From JANXQG01 sp037147235 (GTDB taxonomy: Bacteria > Planctomycetota > Planctomycetia > Pirellulales > Thermoguttaceae), in contig JBAWVO010000019.1 of the NCBI GenBank assembly GCA_037147235.1, positions 1 to 42,089 of the forward strand: a stretch of 42,089 nt of DNA, read 5' to 3'. The notes beneath the pieces were generated by a model, which saw only the letters and a list, made by a program, of their open reading frames with translations, was not told where the DNA came from and made no database searches. This document shows positions 22,722 to 30,397 of this stretch, piece after piece. Numbering within the stretch: the stretch's first letter is position 1; each line of letters starts with the position of its first letter. Position numbers and translations under genes: made by a program.

Positions 22722-23726
22722 CTAAACTTCCTTGGCGTTGATCCAGGACATTAGCCGTCGCAGTCCGCGGCCAACCTTCTCCACGAGATGGTTCCGCTCG
22801 CGACGCCGCATCGCCTTGAAGCACGGGGCGTTGACTCGATTCTCGAGCAACCACTCGCGGGCAAAACTGCCGTCCTGGATCTCGGCCAGGATACGCTTCA
22901 TCTCCGCCTTGGTTTCCGCGGTAATGATCCTTGGGCCGCGGGTGTAGTCACCATATTCGGCCGTGTTGGAAATGCTATACCGCATGTAGTTCAGACCGCC
23001 CTGATAGATCAGGTCGACGATCAATTTCATCTCGTGGATACACTCGAAATAGGCCATTTCGGGCTGATAACCGGCCTCCACGAGCGTCTCGAAGCCGGCC
23101 TTCATCAGTTCGCTCACGCCGCCGCAAAGCACGGCCTGCTCGCCGAACAGGTCGGTCTCGGTCTCTTCGGCGAAGGTTGTCTCGATCACGCCGGCTCGCG
23201 TGCCGCCGATCCCCTTGGCATACGCCATGCCGATGTCAAATGCCTCCTTGGTCGAGCCTTCCCCCACGGCGATCAGACATGGCACGCCGGCACCGCGGAC
23301 GAATTCCGCCCGCAAGAGGTGGCCTGGCCCCTTGGGTGCCACGAGGACGATCGAAACACCTTTGGGCATGTCGAATTGGCCGTAGTGGACGTTGAACCCG
23401 TGCGAGCAGACAATCACTTTGCCTGGCGTGAGGTGGTCGCGGATTTGGGTGCGGAAAATGTCGCCTTGCAACTCATCGGGCAGAAGGATCGTAATGATGT
23501 CGGCCTTCTTCGTGGCCTCCGTGGCCGAAATCGGCGTGAAACCGTCCTTGACGGCCAAGTCACCGTTGGGGGTACCCGGCAACTCGGCCACGATCACCGT
23601 GCAGCCGCTGTCGCGCAAGTTCTGGGCGTGAGCATGGCCCTGCGAGCCGTAGCCGAGAATGGCAATCGTTTTGTTCTTCAACAAAGCAAGGTCTGCATCT
23701 TGGTCGTAATAAATCTTCGCTGGCAT
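22722..23726 (-). CDS. ilvC: Ketol-acid reductoisomerase
   Basis: Second common step of valine, leucine and isoleucine synthesis: Mg- and NADPH-dependent rearrangement and reduction of acetolactate or acetohydroxybutyrate. The 334-residue length is that of the short class I enzyme. GYGSQGHAHAQNLRDSG (25-41) is the nucleotide site; the knotted C-terminal domain has DLFGEQAVLCGG and FECIHEMKLIVDLIYQGG with the metal-binding Asp and Glu residues. CAGGAGAA lies before the ATG. It is 93 bases downstream of ilvN. Confidence 0.97.
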   Translation of the reverse strand: MPAKIYYDQDADLALLKNKTIAILGYGSQGHAHAQNLRDSGCTVIVAELPGTPNGDLAVKDGFTPISATEATKKADIITILLPDELQGDIFRTQIRDHLTPGKVIVCSHGFNVHYGQFDMPKGVSIVLVAPKGPGHLLRAEFVRGAGVPCLIAVGEGSTKEAFDIGMAYAKGIGGTRAGVIETTFAEETETDLFGEQAVLCGGVSELMKAGFETLVEAGYQPEMAYFECIHEMKLIVDLIYQGGLNYMRYSISNTAEYGDYTRGPRIITAETKAEMKRILAEIQDGSFAREWLLENRVNAPCFKAMRRRERNHLVEKVGRGLRRLMSWINAKEV

Positions 23727-23819
23727 AGTAAATTCTCCTGGTTTTGAAATCGCTTCTGAAATAAATGATTCGCTCGCTTGTGAGCCGGCCTCAAGTGGGA
23801 CGTCAGGGGTTATCGGTTT

Positions 23820-24314
23820 TCAAACTGGGTTGCCCTCGCCCTTACCGCGAACCAGGGCAATTCGCCCCGTGCGGGCCATCTCAATGATGCCGAATGGCCG
23901 CATCATTTCGATGAACGCTTCGACTTTACCTTCTTGCCCGGCAATTTCGATGATCACGGCTTCCGGGGCCACGTCGACGATTCGGCCGCGGAAAATCTCC
24001 GCCAATTGGGAAATCTCCGCCCGGCGGCCTGCGGGGGCCGAAACCTTAATCAGCATCAAATCTCGTTCGACGTGGTCCTGGGAGCCGATATCATCGACGC
24101 GGACAACCGTCACGATTTTTTCCAACTGCTTCCGTACCTGCTCCAGCACGCTGTCGTCGCCGACGACAACGAAGCTCATCCGCGAAAGCTGGGGGTCTTC
24201 CGTCGCGCCGACCGCGAGACTATCGATATTATAGCCGCGCGAGGCCAACATGCCGGAAATGTGCGAGAGCACACCCGGTACGTTTTGGACCACTGCGGAA
24301 AGCACATGACGCAT
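23820..24314 (-). CDS. ilvN: Acetolactate synthase small (regulatory) subunit
   Basis: Regulatory subunit that activates the large subunit and carries valine feedback. The 164-residue product has an N-terminal ACT domain (about 4-75) with VPGVLSHISGMLASRGYNID and LSRMSFVVVG, and a C-terminal ALS_ss domain with GRIVDVAPEAVIIEIAGQEG. The ATG at 24314 is supported by GGGAG; the longer frame upstream is not conserved-looking. The large subunit ilvB is not in this window, although ilvC follows. Confidence 0.95.
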   Translation of the reverse strand: MRHVLSAVVQNVPGVLSHISGMLASRGYNIDSLAVGATEDPQLSRMSFVVVGDDSVLEQVRKQLEKIVTVVRVDDIGSQDHVERDLMLIKVSAPAGRRAEISQLAEIFRGRIVDVAPEAVIIEIAGQEGKVEAFIEMMRPFGIIEMARTGRIALVRGKGEGNPV

Positions 24315-24410
24315 TGCAAACTCCCAAAAATTAGATTCTGAGAAAGAATCGATAATAATCGTACAGCAGGCCTGAGACAAGGGGAGGGGGAGGATTTTTC
24401 CACGCAGGCC

Positions 24411-24431
24411 CTGCATCCGCGCATGAAAAAA
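24411..24431. repeat. 21-bp direct repeat left of hicB-like gene
   Basis: CTGCATCCGCGCATGAAAAA plus one A, identical to 24806-24826. The similarity extends to the left through TTTTCCAC. The two copies bracket the HicB-like gene. Confidence 0.9.
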
Positions 24432-24532
24432 GCACGGAGTTCCGTTTCGGCCAGCTTTTGCAGGAATCCTGGTGAAAAACCGCCTAAAGGCAGGATTACG
24501 GACGGGACAACTGTGGGATACCTATGCCAACC

Positions 24533-24748
24533 TTACCGGTGCGTAAGGAACTCTTCGACGTTCATGCCGAACTCCGCCTCGATTTGCGGCTCTTCGTCTT
24601 CCAATAGCATCAAAATCACTTCCCGCAAGTTCGCGCGAAGTTCGTCGAGGGTTTCGCCTTGCGATTGCGCTCCGGGAAATCCTGGCACATGGCCGACATA
24701 TAGCTTCGTATCGTAATCCTGCTCGACCACCGCAGTATAGATTTTCAT
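24533..24748 (-). CDS. HicB-like protein, no HicA partner
   Basis: A 71-residue protein of the HicB-like RNase-H-fold family: MKIYTAVVEQ, then YVGHVPGFPGAQSQGETLDE (18-37), LRANLREVILMLLEDEE. The start at 24748 has a strong CAGGAGGG site. It lacks the C-terminal DNA-binding domain of longer HicB antitoxins, and no HicA-like dsRBD toxin frame lies on either side, so it may be a solitary protein with another function. It sits alone between 21-bp direct repeats (24411 and 24806), suggesting an inserted or rearranged segment. Confidence 0.85.
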   Translation of the reverse strand: MKIYTAVVEQDYDTKLYVGHVPGFPGAQSQGETLDELRANLREVILMLLEDEEPQIEAEFGMNVEEFLTHR

Positions 24749-24805
24749 CGAATTGCCCTCCTGAGAGCAAGTATACCACCCTGCGGAAAATTTTCCACAC
24801 GGGTG

Positions 24806-24826
24806 CTGCATCCGCGCATGAAAAAA
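24806..24826. repeat. 21-bp direct repeat right of hicB-like gene
   Basis: Identical to 24411-24431, in the same orientation and 395 bp away. The neighbouring bases (TTTTCCAC just upstream in both) extend the match imperfectly to about 40 bp. Confidence 0.9.
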
Positions 24827-24878
24827 CTGCGCACTCGATACTGAGTACGCAGTGCTTATTGTTTTTCACTTCGCCGGA

Positions 24879-25859
24879 CTACTTCTTCAAACTAGCCCGC
24901 AGGCTCTCCAACTGCCCGCCCGAACCGAGCTTGCTGTTCTTGTGGGCGATATAGTCGGCATAGGCCTTGATGAAAACCTTCCCTGGCGGACGGAGGTCGA
25001 AATTCGCCGGGTCGTCGCGGAACGCCTCGCGGTGGATTGCGCACCAGACCAGGCGGCCATCGGTGTCGATGTTCACCTTGCAAACGCCCAACTTGGCGGC
25101 CGGCATGTACTGGTTCTCATCAACCCCGCTGGAGCCTTTCATCTGGCCGCCCGCCGCGTTGATGCGGTCAACCCATTCCTTGGGCACGCTGCTGGAACCG
25201 TGCATCACCATGGGAAAGTTCTTGGGCAGAACATTCTCGATCTCAGCGATACGGTCCATCCGCAGGCCCTGGCTGCCACTGAACTTGAAGGCCCCGTGCG
25301 AGGTGCCGATGGCCACGGCGAGTGAGTCGCAGCCAGACTTGGCGACAAACTCGGCCGCCTGGTCAGGCTCGGTCAGGCAGACGCTCCCCACGATGTCCTC
25401 TTCGATGCCGCCGAGCTGACCCAATTCAGCCTCGACGGAAATGCCCTTCGCGTGGGCACGATCGGTGACCCGCTTCGTGATCTCGATGTTCTTCTCGAAC
25501 GGCTCGTGCGAGGCATCAATCATCACCGAGCTGTAGAAGCCGCTGCTGATACAGTCGTAGCAGACCTCTTCCGTTCCGTGATCGAGGTGGACGGCGAAAA
25601 TGGCCTCCGGAAAAACCTCTTCCGCCGCGCGGATCATGGCTTCCAGGAACCGTTTGTCGCTATACGACCGGGCACCGCGGGAAATCTGGATGATGAACGG
25701 CGCGCTGACCGTAGGCTTCGTTGGATCGCTGTTGGAATCCGACTTGCCTAAATTACCCCGGAACAGGCCCACGGTCTGCTCCAAGTTGTTGATGTTGTAG
25801 GCACCCACGGCGTACTTGCCGTAGGCGTGTGCAAACAGTTGCTTGGTTGTGACAATCAT
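24879..25859 (-). CDS. fba: Fructose-bisphosphate aldolase, class II
   Basis: Zinc enzyme that cleaves fructose 1,6-bisphosphate in glycolysis and runs in reverse in gluconeogenesis. The 326-residue product has the family marks: RGARSYSDKR, HLDHG (91-95, D93 and zinc His94), VEAELGQLGG (142-151), H188 in GTSHGAFKF, VMHGSSS (218-224, zinc His220) and KVNIDTDGR. Compared with what I remember of close relatives, residues about 37-51 (KSDSNSDPTKP) look like an extra hydrophilic loop. AAGGAAGC precedes the ATG at 25859; the longer start is unsupported. Confidence 0.95.
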   Translation of the reverse strand: MIVTTKQLFAHAYGKYAVGAYNINNLEQTVGLFRGNLGKSDSNSDPTKPTVSAPFIIQISRGARSYSDKRFLEAMIRAAEEVFPEAIFAVHLDHGTEEVCYDCISSGFYSSVMIDASHEPFEKNIEITKRVTDRAHAKGISVEAELGQLGGIEEDIVGSVCLTEPDQAAEFVAKSGCDSLAVAIGTSHGAFKFSGSQGLRMDRIAEIENVLPKNFPMVMHGSSSVPKEWVDRINAAGGQMKGSSGVDENQYMPAAKLGVCKVNIDTDGRLVWCAIHREAFRDDPANFDLRPPGKVFIKAYADYIAHKNSKLGSGGQLESLRASLKK

Positions 25860-26065
25860 GTCTTTTGCTTCCTTGTTTGATCCAGAATGGGTATCAAAGT
25901 CCAAACATTCTAGCATAGGATCAGCCTAACTGCTAGGGCCAGAGGACGGAATAGAAATCCGAATGACGAATGCCGGCCTTCGCAACCGCGATCGGTATAG
26001 CTCAGAAACCCCCTGGATTAACAAGCGAGGGCTGGCTTCCTGGCAGTATGTGAAATATGTGAAAT

Positions 26066-26185
26066 ATGCGGCAGTGGCACAAGCGTAAATTGATGATTCT
26101 TGCCTTATTAGGCCTTGTGTTAGTGTTTTGTGAGCCGCCCGTTGAGCCTGCTGAGCCTCTATCCACCTATTGCTCGCCTGACTAG
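26066..26185 (+). CDS. Possible 39-residue membrane or exported peptide
   Basis: MRQWHKRKLMILALLGLVLV is a textbook basic-plus-hydrophobic export signal, followed by FCEPPVEPAEPLSTYC and a stop. The Cys after the core is not in a standard lipobox. No clear ribosome site. It may be a real small peptide or the start of a decayed gene. Confidence 0.22.
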   Translation: MRQWHKRKLMILALLGLVLVFCEPPVEPAEPLSTYCSPD

Positions 26186-26369
26186 AATGGATGGTCAGCT
26201 TTTTTCTCTTCTCTCCTTCTTCCCCGCCAAACGTGCATTGACATGCGCGAAGATTTTCGGGTACATACTCTGCGCCGAATCCTCGTTTTGTACTGCGCAT
26301 GCGGTTCCCCAGGCACACGGTATCGGCAATCACGTTTGTTTTTCCATCGATTTCCATGCATCCAGACAG

Positions 26370-26389
26370 GTCAGGCTGGAAAGCCTGAC
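26370..26389. repeat. Hairpin repeat GTCAGGCT-GGAA-AGCCTGAC
   Basis: An 8-bp stem with a 4-base loop, ending five bases before the TPR gene start. From memory, the translation of this repeat (VRQAFQPD on the other strand) appears in planctomycete hypothetical proteins, which suggests a widespread repeat. Here it overlaps the only candidate ribosome site (GGAAAG). Confidence 0.65.
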
Positions 26390-26394
26390 GTACC

Positions 26395-28914
26395 ATGGCA
26401 AAAAACCTCCCCAGTTCGCCCGATGAGTCGCCATCCGAGACGGCTGCTCCACGTAGCGTCGGAGTCGTCGGCCGCCTGCGGGCGGTACTGGGAGGAGTGC
26501 TGGCCGATCCATTACACGTGCTGCTGGTCTTGGCGGTCAACGTAGCCGTGGTCGTGGGCATCGTCTCGACGGCCGTGATCCTTCGCAATCGTAAGCCGCC
26601 GCCAATACCCATCACGCTGGCCACGGCCTTCAGTGCCTTGGATTGCGGCAATACCTTCGAGGCCCAGCGCATGGCCGAACGCCTGGCCGCCAGTAAAGAC
26701 ATCACTACCGAAGAGTGGGGTAGCCCCGACTTTATACTAGGGGCCCTTGCCGCCAGAGCGGCGGAGAAAGCCAGCGGCCAACAGCGGACGGAGTCGTTTC
26801 GTCTGGCATCGCTTTATTTGGCGCGATCGCGGGAACGAGGGTTCCCCGAGCACCGCGAGCCGGCCGGCCTCTACCTGCTGGGCAAGAGTCTTTGTCTCTG
26901 CGGCCGCTTGGAAGACGCCTTGCCCGTACTCGAACAGGCGTTGCCGAAAAATACTGATCGAGCGACCGAGATCCGTTTGCTGCTGATCGAGGCATGTACG
27001 GGAGTGCAACCGCCGAAACTCGACGAGGCCCTGGCGGAAAACCAGAAACTGCTGGCGGATCCACAACTCGCCGATTCAGAGCACCAGCAGGCTCTCGTCC
27101 AACAGGCACAGATTCTCATTCGCATGAATCGCGACAAAGAGTGTGCCGCGACGCTGGACAAAATTGCCGATAACCCGTTGCTTCGCGGCGACATTTCGCT
27201 TCTGCGAGGAAGGCTGGCACTGCGCGAAGGGCAGGCCCTGAAGAAGACGGCAGCCGGATTGAGTCCACTGCCCTCACTTTCTGCCCCTCTCCCGCGACCC
27301 TCTTCGACCGTGCCCAGCGAGGGGAGTTATGGAAGCGACGCCAAGGAAAAGTTTCGTTCCGCCATCGAGTCGTTCCGCAGGGCACTGAGCCAGGATCTAG
27401 GCGACAATCGTGCCGCCCGGCAGGCGACCTATCTTACGGGGCTTTGCCTGATGGAGCAGGGTGATTGGCCCGCTGCCCTCAACCAAATGCAACGCACGTC
27501 GCGGCTATTCCCCGAAACGCCGGAGTCCTTGGCGGCGTTGTATCAGCAAGGTGAAATTGGCCGCCGCATGGACCGCCATGCCGAAGCGGTTTTGGCCTAT
27601 CGGCGGCTCGTGACGGCGTATACCCAGCAGGATGAGTTCCACAACCCATGGATTACTCTGACGCAGATGAAGGCCACGCTTTTAAGCGTTTGCCATGAGT
27701 ACTTGAAGGCCGGAAAATACGAAACAGCCGTGCTGCTCAGCAAGTCGCTCGTTCATCTCTTGCCCAAGGCGGAAGCCTTGCAGTTGACGGCGAGGTTCTA
27801 TCGCACCTGGGGCGATAACCTTCTGGAACAGGCCGAGCATCTGCCGCCCGACAAGGCCGAGGAGCTTCGCAGGCAAGCCCGAATACAGTTGCGCCAGGCC
27901 GGCGACACTTACACGGAGGTCGCCCGCGAGCTGTATACGACACGCCAGTATCCGGACCAGCTTTGGAACAGTGCCTGTGCCTATTTTGTCGGTCACGATT
28001 TCCGCAATGCGGCTGCCATGCTGCGGCGGTACATGCACAACGAGGCCCGCTTGCGGCATGCCCAAGCCCTGGTCGATCTGGGGGAAGCCGAACTCTCGCT
28101 GGGCGAGACGAAGAGTGCATTGGAGTTGTTCCATGAGTGCATCCAGCAGCACCCACGCGACGTGGCCATCTATCGGGCACGTCTGTTGGCGAGCCGGGCT
28201 GCGGTGAACATGGGCGATCTGAAACAAGCCGAAGCCTTCTTGCAGAACAATCTCGACGGCGAGCAATTGACCCCGGCGAGCAAGGAATGGCGTGATTCGC
28301 TCTTCACTTTGGCGGAATTTCTGCACAATGTCGGACGCCATCGCGAGGCGATCCAGCGACTGGAAGAATCGTTGCAACGTTACCCCGACGCACCGCAGGC
28401 GATCGTCGCACGCTACCTGCTGGCCGACAGTTCGCGGTGTAGGGCGATGGACTTGCGGGCGAGCCTGGGTAAGGAGATTTCTTCCTTGGTTCGCGGCGAG
28501 CGAACGAGCGAAAGCCACAGCCTGCTCAATCGGGCCTTGGAATCCTACATCCTCTTGCAAGACAACCTCGGTCGCCGCGACGCGGAAAATATGACTCCGC
28601 AGGAAAAGGCCGTTCTGCGAAATACTCGCTTTGCCATCGGCAGCACCTACTATGAGTTGGAGCGTTATCCGGAGGCCCTCCGAGCCTATCAGTCGGCGGC
28701 AAACCATTACGCGACCAGCCCGGAAGTGCTCGACGTCTATCTGCAGATCGCGAACGTCTACCAGCGAATGGATCGGCCGGCCGAGGCCCGCACGTCGCTC
28801 GAGCAGGCACGCCTGGCCCTGCGGCGGATTCCGCCTGATGCCCGCTTTGAACAAACCACGAACTATAACCGCAAACAATGGGGCGACCTTTTAGATCGTC
28901 TGTGTAGCCTGTGA
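26395..28914 (+). CDS. Large TPR-repeat membrane-anchored protein
   Basis: An 839-residue protein with a cytoplasmic N-terminus of about 40 residues, one membrane helix (about 42-62, LLVLAVNVAVVVGIVSTAVI) and a long periplasmic array of tetratricopeptide repeats (about 75-810), for example ALEYLL-type helices at LYLARSRERGFPEHREPAGL and AEAVLAYRRLVTAY. TPR arrays act as binding scaffolds. Residues about 288-313 (PLPSLSAPLPRPSSTVPSEG) break the repeat pattern and look like a translated insertion. The stop is 42 bases before the FlgN-like gene, so it may belong to the flagellar region, but no flagellar role is proven. Confidence 0.8.
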   Translation: MAKNLPSSPDESPSETAAPRSVGVVGRLRAVLGGVLADPLHVLLVLAVNVAVVVGIVSTAVILRNRKPPPIPITLATAFSALDCGNTFEAQRMAERLAASKDITTEEWGSPDFILGALAARAAEKASGQQRTESFRLASLYLARSRERGFPEHREPAGLYLLGKSLCLCGRLEDALPVLEQALPKNTDRATEIRLLLIEACTGVQPPKLDEALAENQKLLADPQLADSEHQQALVQQAQILIRMNRDKECAATLDKIADNPLLRGDISLLRGRLALREGQALKKTAAGLSPLPSLSAPLPRPSSTVPSEGSYGSDAKEKFRSAIESFRRALSQDLGDNRAARQATYLTGLCLMEQGDWPAALNQMQRTSRLFPETPESLAALYQQGEIGRRMDRHAEAVLAYRRLVTAYTQQDEFHNPWITLTQMKATLLSVCHEYLKAGKYETAVLLSKSLVHLLPKAEALQLTARFYRTWGDNLLEQAEHLPPDKAEELRRQARIQLRQAGDTYTEVARELYTTRQYPDQLWNSACAYFVGHDFRNAAAMLRRYMHNEARLRHAQALVDLGEAELSLGETKSALELFHECIQQHPRDVAIYRARLLASRAAVNMGDLKQAEAFLQNNLDGEQLTPASKEWRDSLFTLAEFLHNVGRHREAIQRLEESLQRYPDAPQAIVARYLLADSSRCRAMDLRASLGKEISSLVRGERTSESHSLLNRALESYILLQDNLGRRDAENMTPQEKAVLRNTRFAIGSTYYELERYPEALRAYQSAANHYATSPEVLDVYLQIANVYQRMDRPAEARTSLEQARLALRRIPPDARFEQTTNYNRKQWGDLLDRLCSL

Positions 28915-28939
28915 ACGTAAGGTATCACGACGGAGCGCG

Positions 28940-28960
28940 ATGAGTACTTTTAAACCATGA
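28940..28960 (+). promoter_or_regulatory. Upstream mini-frame MSTFKP overlapping the FlgN-like start
   Basis: GGAG at 28932 stands in front of ATG 28940. The six-codon frame ends in a TGA that overlaps the next ATG (28957) as ATGA. The larger gene has no ribosome site of its own, so it may be translated by re-initiation. Confidence 0.4.
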
Positions 28961-29412
28961 CCAATTTACCCACCGATATCCTGATGCAACTTGTCCGGGC
29001 ACGATACACGTGTCTGGTGCAGCTTCGTGACTTGGGTCACCGCCAGATGGAACTGATCGGCGAGGAGAACGTCACCGGCTTGCTGGACGTGCTTTCGGTG
29101 AAACAGAAACCCTTGAGCGACATTCAGCGGATCGAAAAGGCCCTGAATCCTTATCGTGAACAAGACCCCGAGCAGCGGCAGTGGCAATCGCCTGACGATC
29201 GCGCGGCCTGTGCCCGGCTCGTCCAACAATGCGAGTTGCTGCTCAAGGAGATCGTCGTCCGGGAAAAGCGGTGCGAAGAAATCATGGTTCAGAAGCGTGA
29301 TGTAACCGCAATCCGATTGCAGCAACTCCGCTCGGCCGGCCAGGCCCAGGGGGCGTATACCGCGCCGGCTTACGCGGGCATCAGCCAGATCGACTTGTCA
29401 AGCGAAAGATAA
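28957..29412 (+). CDS. FlgN-like flagellar chaperone
   Basis: A 151-residue, mostly helical, charged protein. The two long coiled-coil helices (about 8-60 and 80-125) and the placing of a flagellar kinase and rod genes downstream fit FlgN, the export chaperone of hook-associated proteins. Sequence such as LLKEIVVREKRCEEIM is typical of the family pattern of Leu/Glu/Arg heptads. The C-terminus (GAYTAPAYAGISQIDLSSER) is a flexible tail where FlgN binds its clients. The assignment rests on length, helix pattern and context more than on conserved residues. Confidence 0.65.
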   Translation: MTNLPTDILMQLVRARYTCLVQLRDLGHRQMELIGEENVTGLLDVLSVKQKPLSDIQRIEKALNPYREQDPEQRQWQSPDDRAACARLVQQCELLLKEIVVREKRCEEIMVQKRDVTAIRLQQLRSAGQAQGAYTAPAYAGISQIDLSSER

Positions 29413-29442
29413 ATATCCATCCAATAAGTAACTTGTATTAAC

Positions 29443-29505
29443 CGTAGGATGGACCTCCAGGTCCGTCCATGTTTGTCGCGGACGGACCTGGAGGTCCATC
29501 CTACG
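29443..29505. repeat. Perfect 26-bp inverted repeat, 11-base loop
   Basis: The arms begin CGTAGGATGGACCTCCAGGT and are perfectly complementary over 26 bp, with an 11-base centre at 29469-29479. It lies between the FlgN-like gene and the kinase gene. A decayed copy is at 32604-32660. No U-tract follows, so it is a repeat element rather than a standard terminator. Confidence 0.93.
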
Positions 29506-29530
29506 AAATAACTTGCAACAAAAATCCGCC

Positions 29531-30397
29531 ATGAGCCAACCCGTGATTGCCATTGATCCTGCGAGTCTGGATGCCAGTACCGATCTGCAAACGATCCTTG
29601 CGGCTTGGCATACGGCCACGCTCCGGCTGGAGCAAACGCACGACGCGCTGCGCGACGAGGTCCAGCAGCTTACGGCCGAGCTGGAAGTCAAGAACCGCGA
29701 ACTGGCACGCAAGAACCGCCTAGCCGATCTGGGCCAGATGGCCTCGCACGTAGCCCATGAAGTACGCAACAACCTGGTGCCGGTCACGCTCTATTTGAGC
29801 ATGCTCCGCCGCCGGGTGAGTGGCGACGCGGAAAGCCTCGACATGTTGGAGAAAGTCAGTGCCGGATTTCGTGCGATGGACGTGATGGTCAACGATCTGT
29901 TGCACTTCACCTCGGACCGCGATCCGCAATTGGCCCGTTTTTCACTCCGCAAGCTCGTGGCCGACATCGAAGCCTCGCTGGCCCCGCAGTTCGCCGCGCA
30001 AAAAATCCGCTTCAAGCTTCAGGTTTCTCCACTGCATAATCTGCGAGCCGATCTCGCAATGCTCCGCCGAGCCGTGCTGAATCTCGTACTCAATGCCTTG
30101 GACGTGATGCCCCAAGGCGGCACGCTGACGGTCAGCTCGACCGTCTCGCCTGACGGTACGGAACTACACATTGCCGACAGCGGACCAGGTCTGCCCGAGG
30201 ATGTCCTGCCGCGGGTCTTCGAGCCGTTTTTCACCACCAAGCAAACCGGCACGGGCTTGGGACTGGCCATCGTATCGCGGATTGCCGAAGCGCACGGCGG
30301 TACGATCACCGCGGCCAACGGCCACCGCGGCGGCGCGGTTTTTACATTGAAGTTCCCCTTCCACGAATCCGTTCGCTCTTCTCAGGAGGCTGCCTGA
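29531..30397 (+). CDS. Cytoplasmic sensor histidine kinase (FlrB/NtrB-like)
   Basis: A 288-residue kinase without membrane segments or a recognisable input domain. A coiled coil (about 33-65) leads to the dimerisation helix with phospho-acceptor H76 in SHVAHEVRNNLVPV; the usual HEIRNPL Pro is replaced by Asn. The ATP-binding domain has LNLVLNALDVMPQGG (N box), DSGPGLP, and FEPFFTTKQTGTGLGLAIV. Its TGA overlaps the ATG of the regulator at 30397 (TGATG), so the two are translated together. It likely senses flagellar assembly state, as FlrB and FlgS do; the signal is inferred. Confidence 0.9.
   Translation: MSQPVIAIDPASLDASTDLQTILAAWHTATLRLEQTHDALRDEVQQLTAELEVKNRELARKNRLADLGQMASHVAHEVRNNLVPVTLYLSMLRRRVSGDAESLDMLEKVSAGFRAMDVMVNDLLHFTSDRDPQLARFSLRKLVADIEASLAPQFAAQKIRFKLQVSPLHNLRADLAMLRRAVLNLVLNALDVMPQGGTLTVSSTVSPDGTELHIADSGPGLPEDVLPRVFEPFFTTKQTGTGLGLAIVSRIAEAHGGTITAANGHRGGAVFTLKFPFHESVRSSQEAA

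Larger units (their letters stand above)
25860..26394. other. Spacer before the TPR gene with a small candidate frame and a hairpin
   Basis: Divergent promoter space between fba and the TPR gene. No gene of normal size. It holds tandem TGTGAAATA copies (26050-26065), a possible 39-residue peptide (26066-26185) and the repeat hairpin at 26370-26389. The long minus-strand frame reaching from 26705 into it is not supported. Confidence 0.5.

Noticed and set aside
22788..23747. 319-residue plus-strand frame opposite ilvC
   Set aside because: It is an antisense shadow of a strongly conserved enzyme gene in GC-rich DNA.
24315..24532. HicA toxin gene next to the HicB-like gene
   Set aside because: No frame on either strand shows a HicA-like dsRBD fold pattern with the catalytic His.
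25926..26705. 259-residue minus-strand frame
   Set aside because: It overlaps the well-supported TPR gene start, has no ribosome site and reads partly through a dispersed hairpin repeat.
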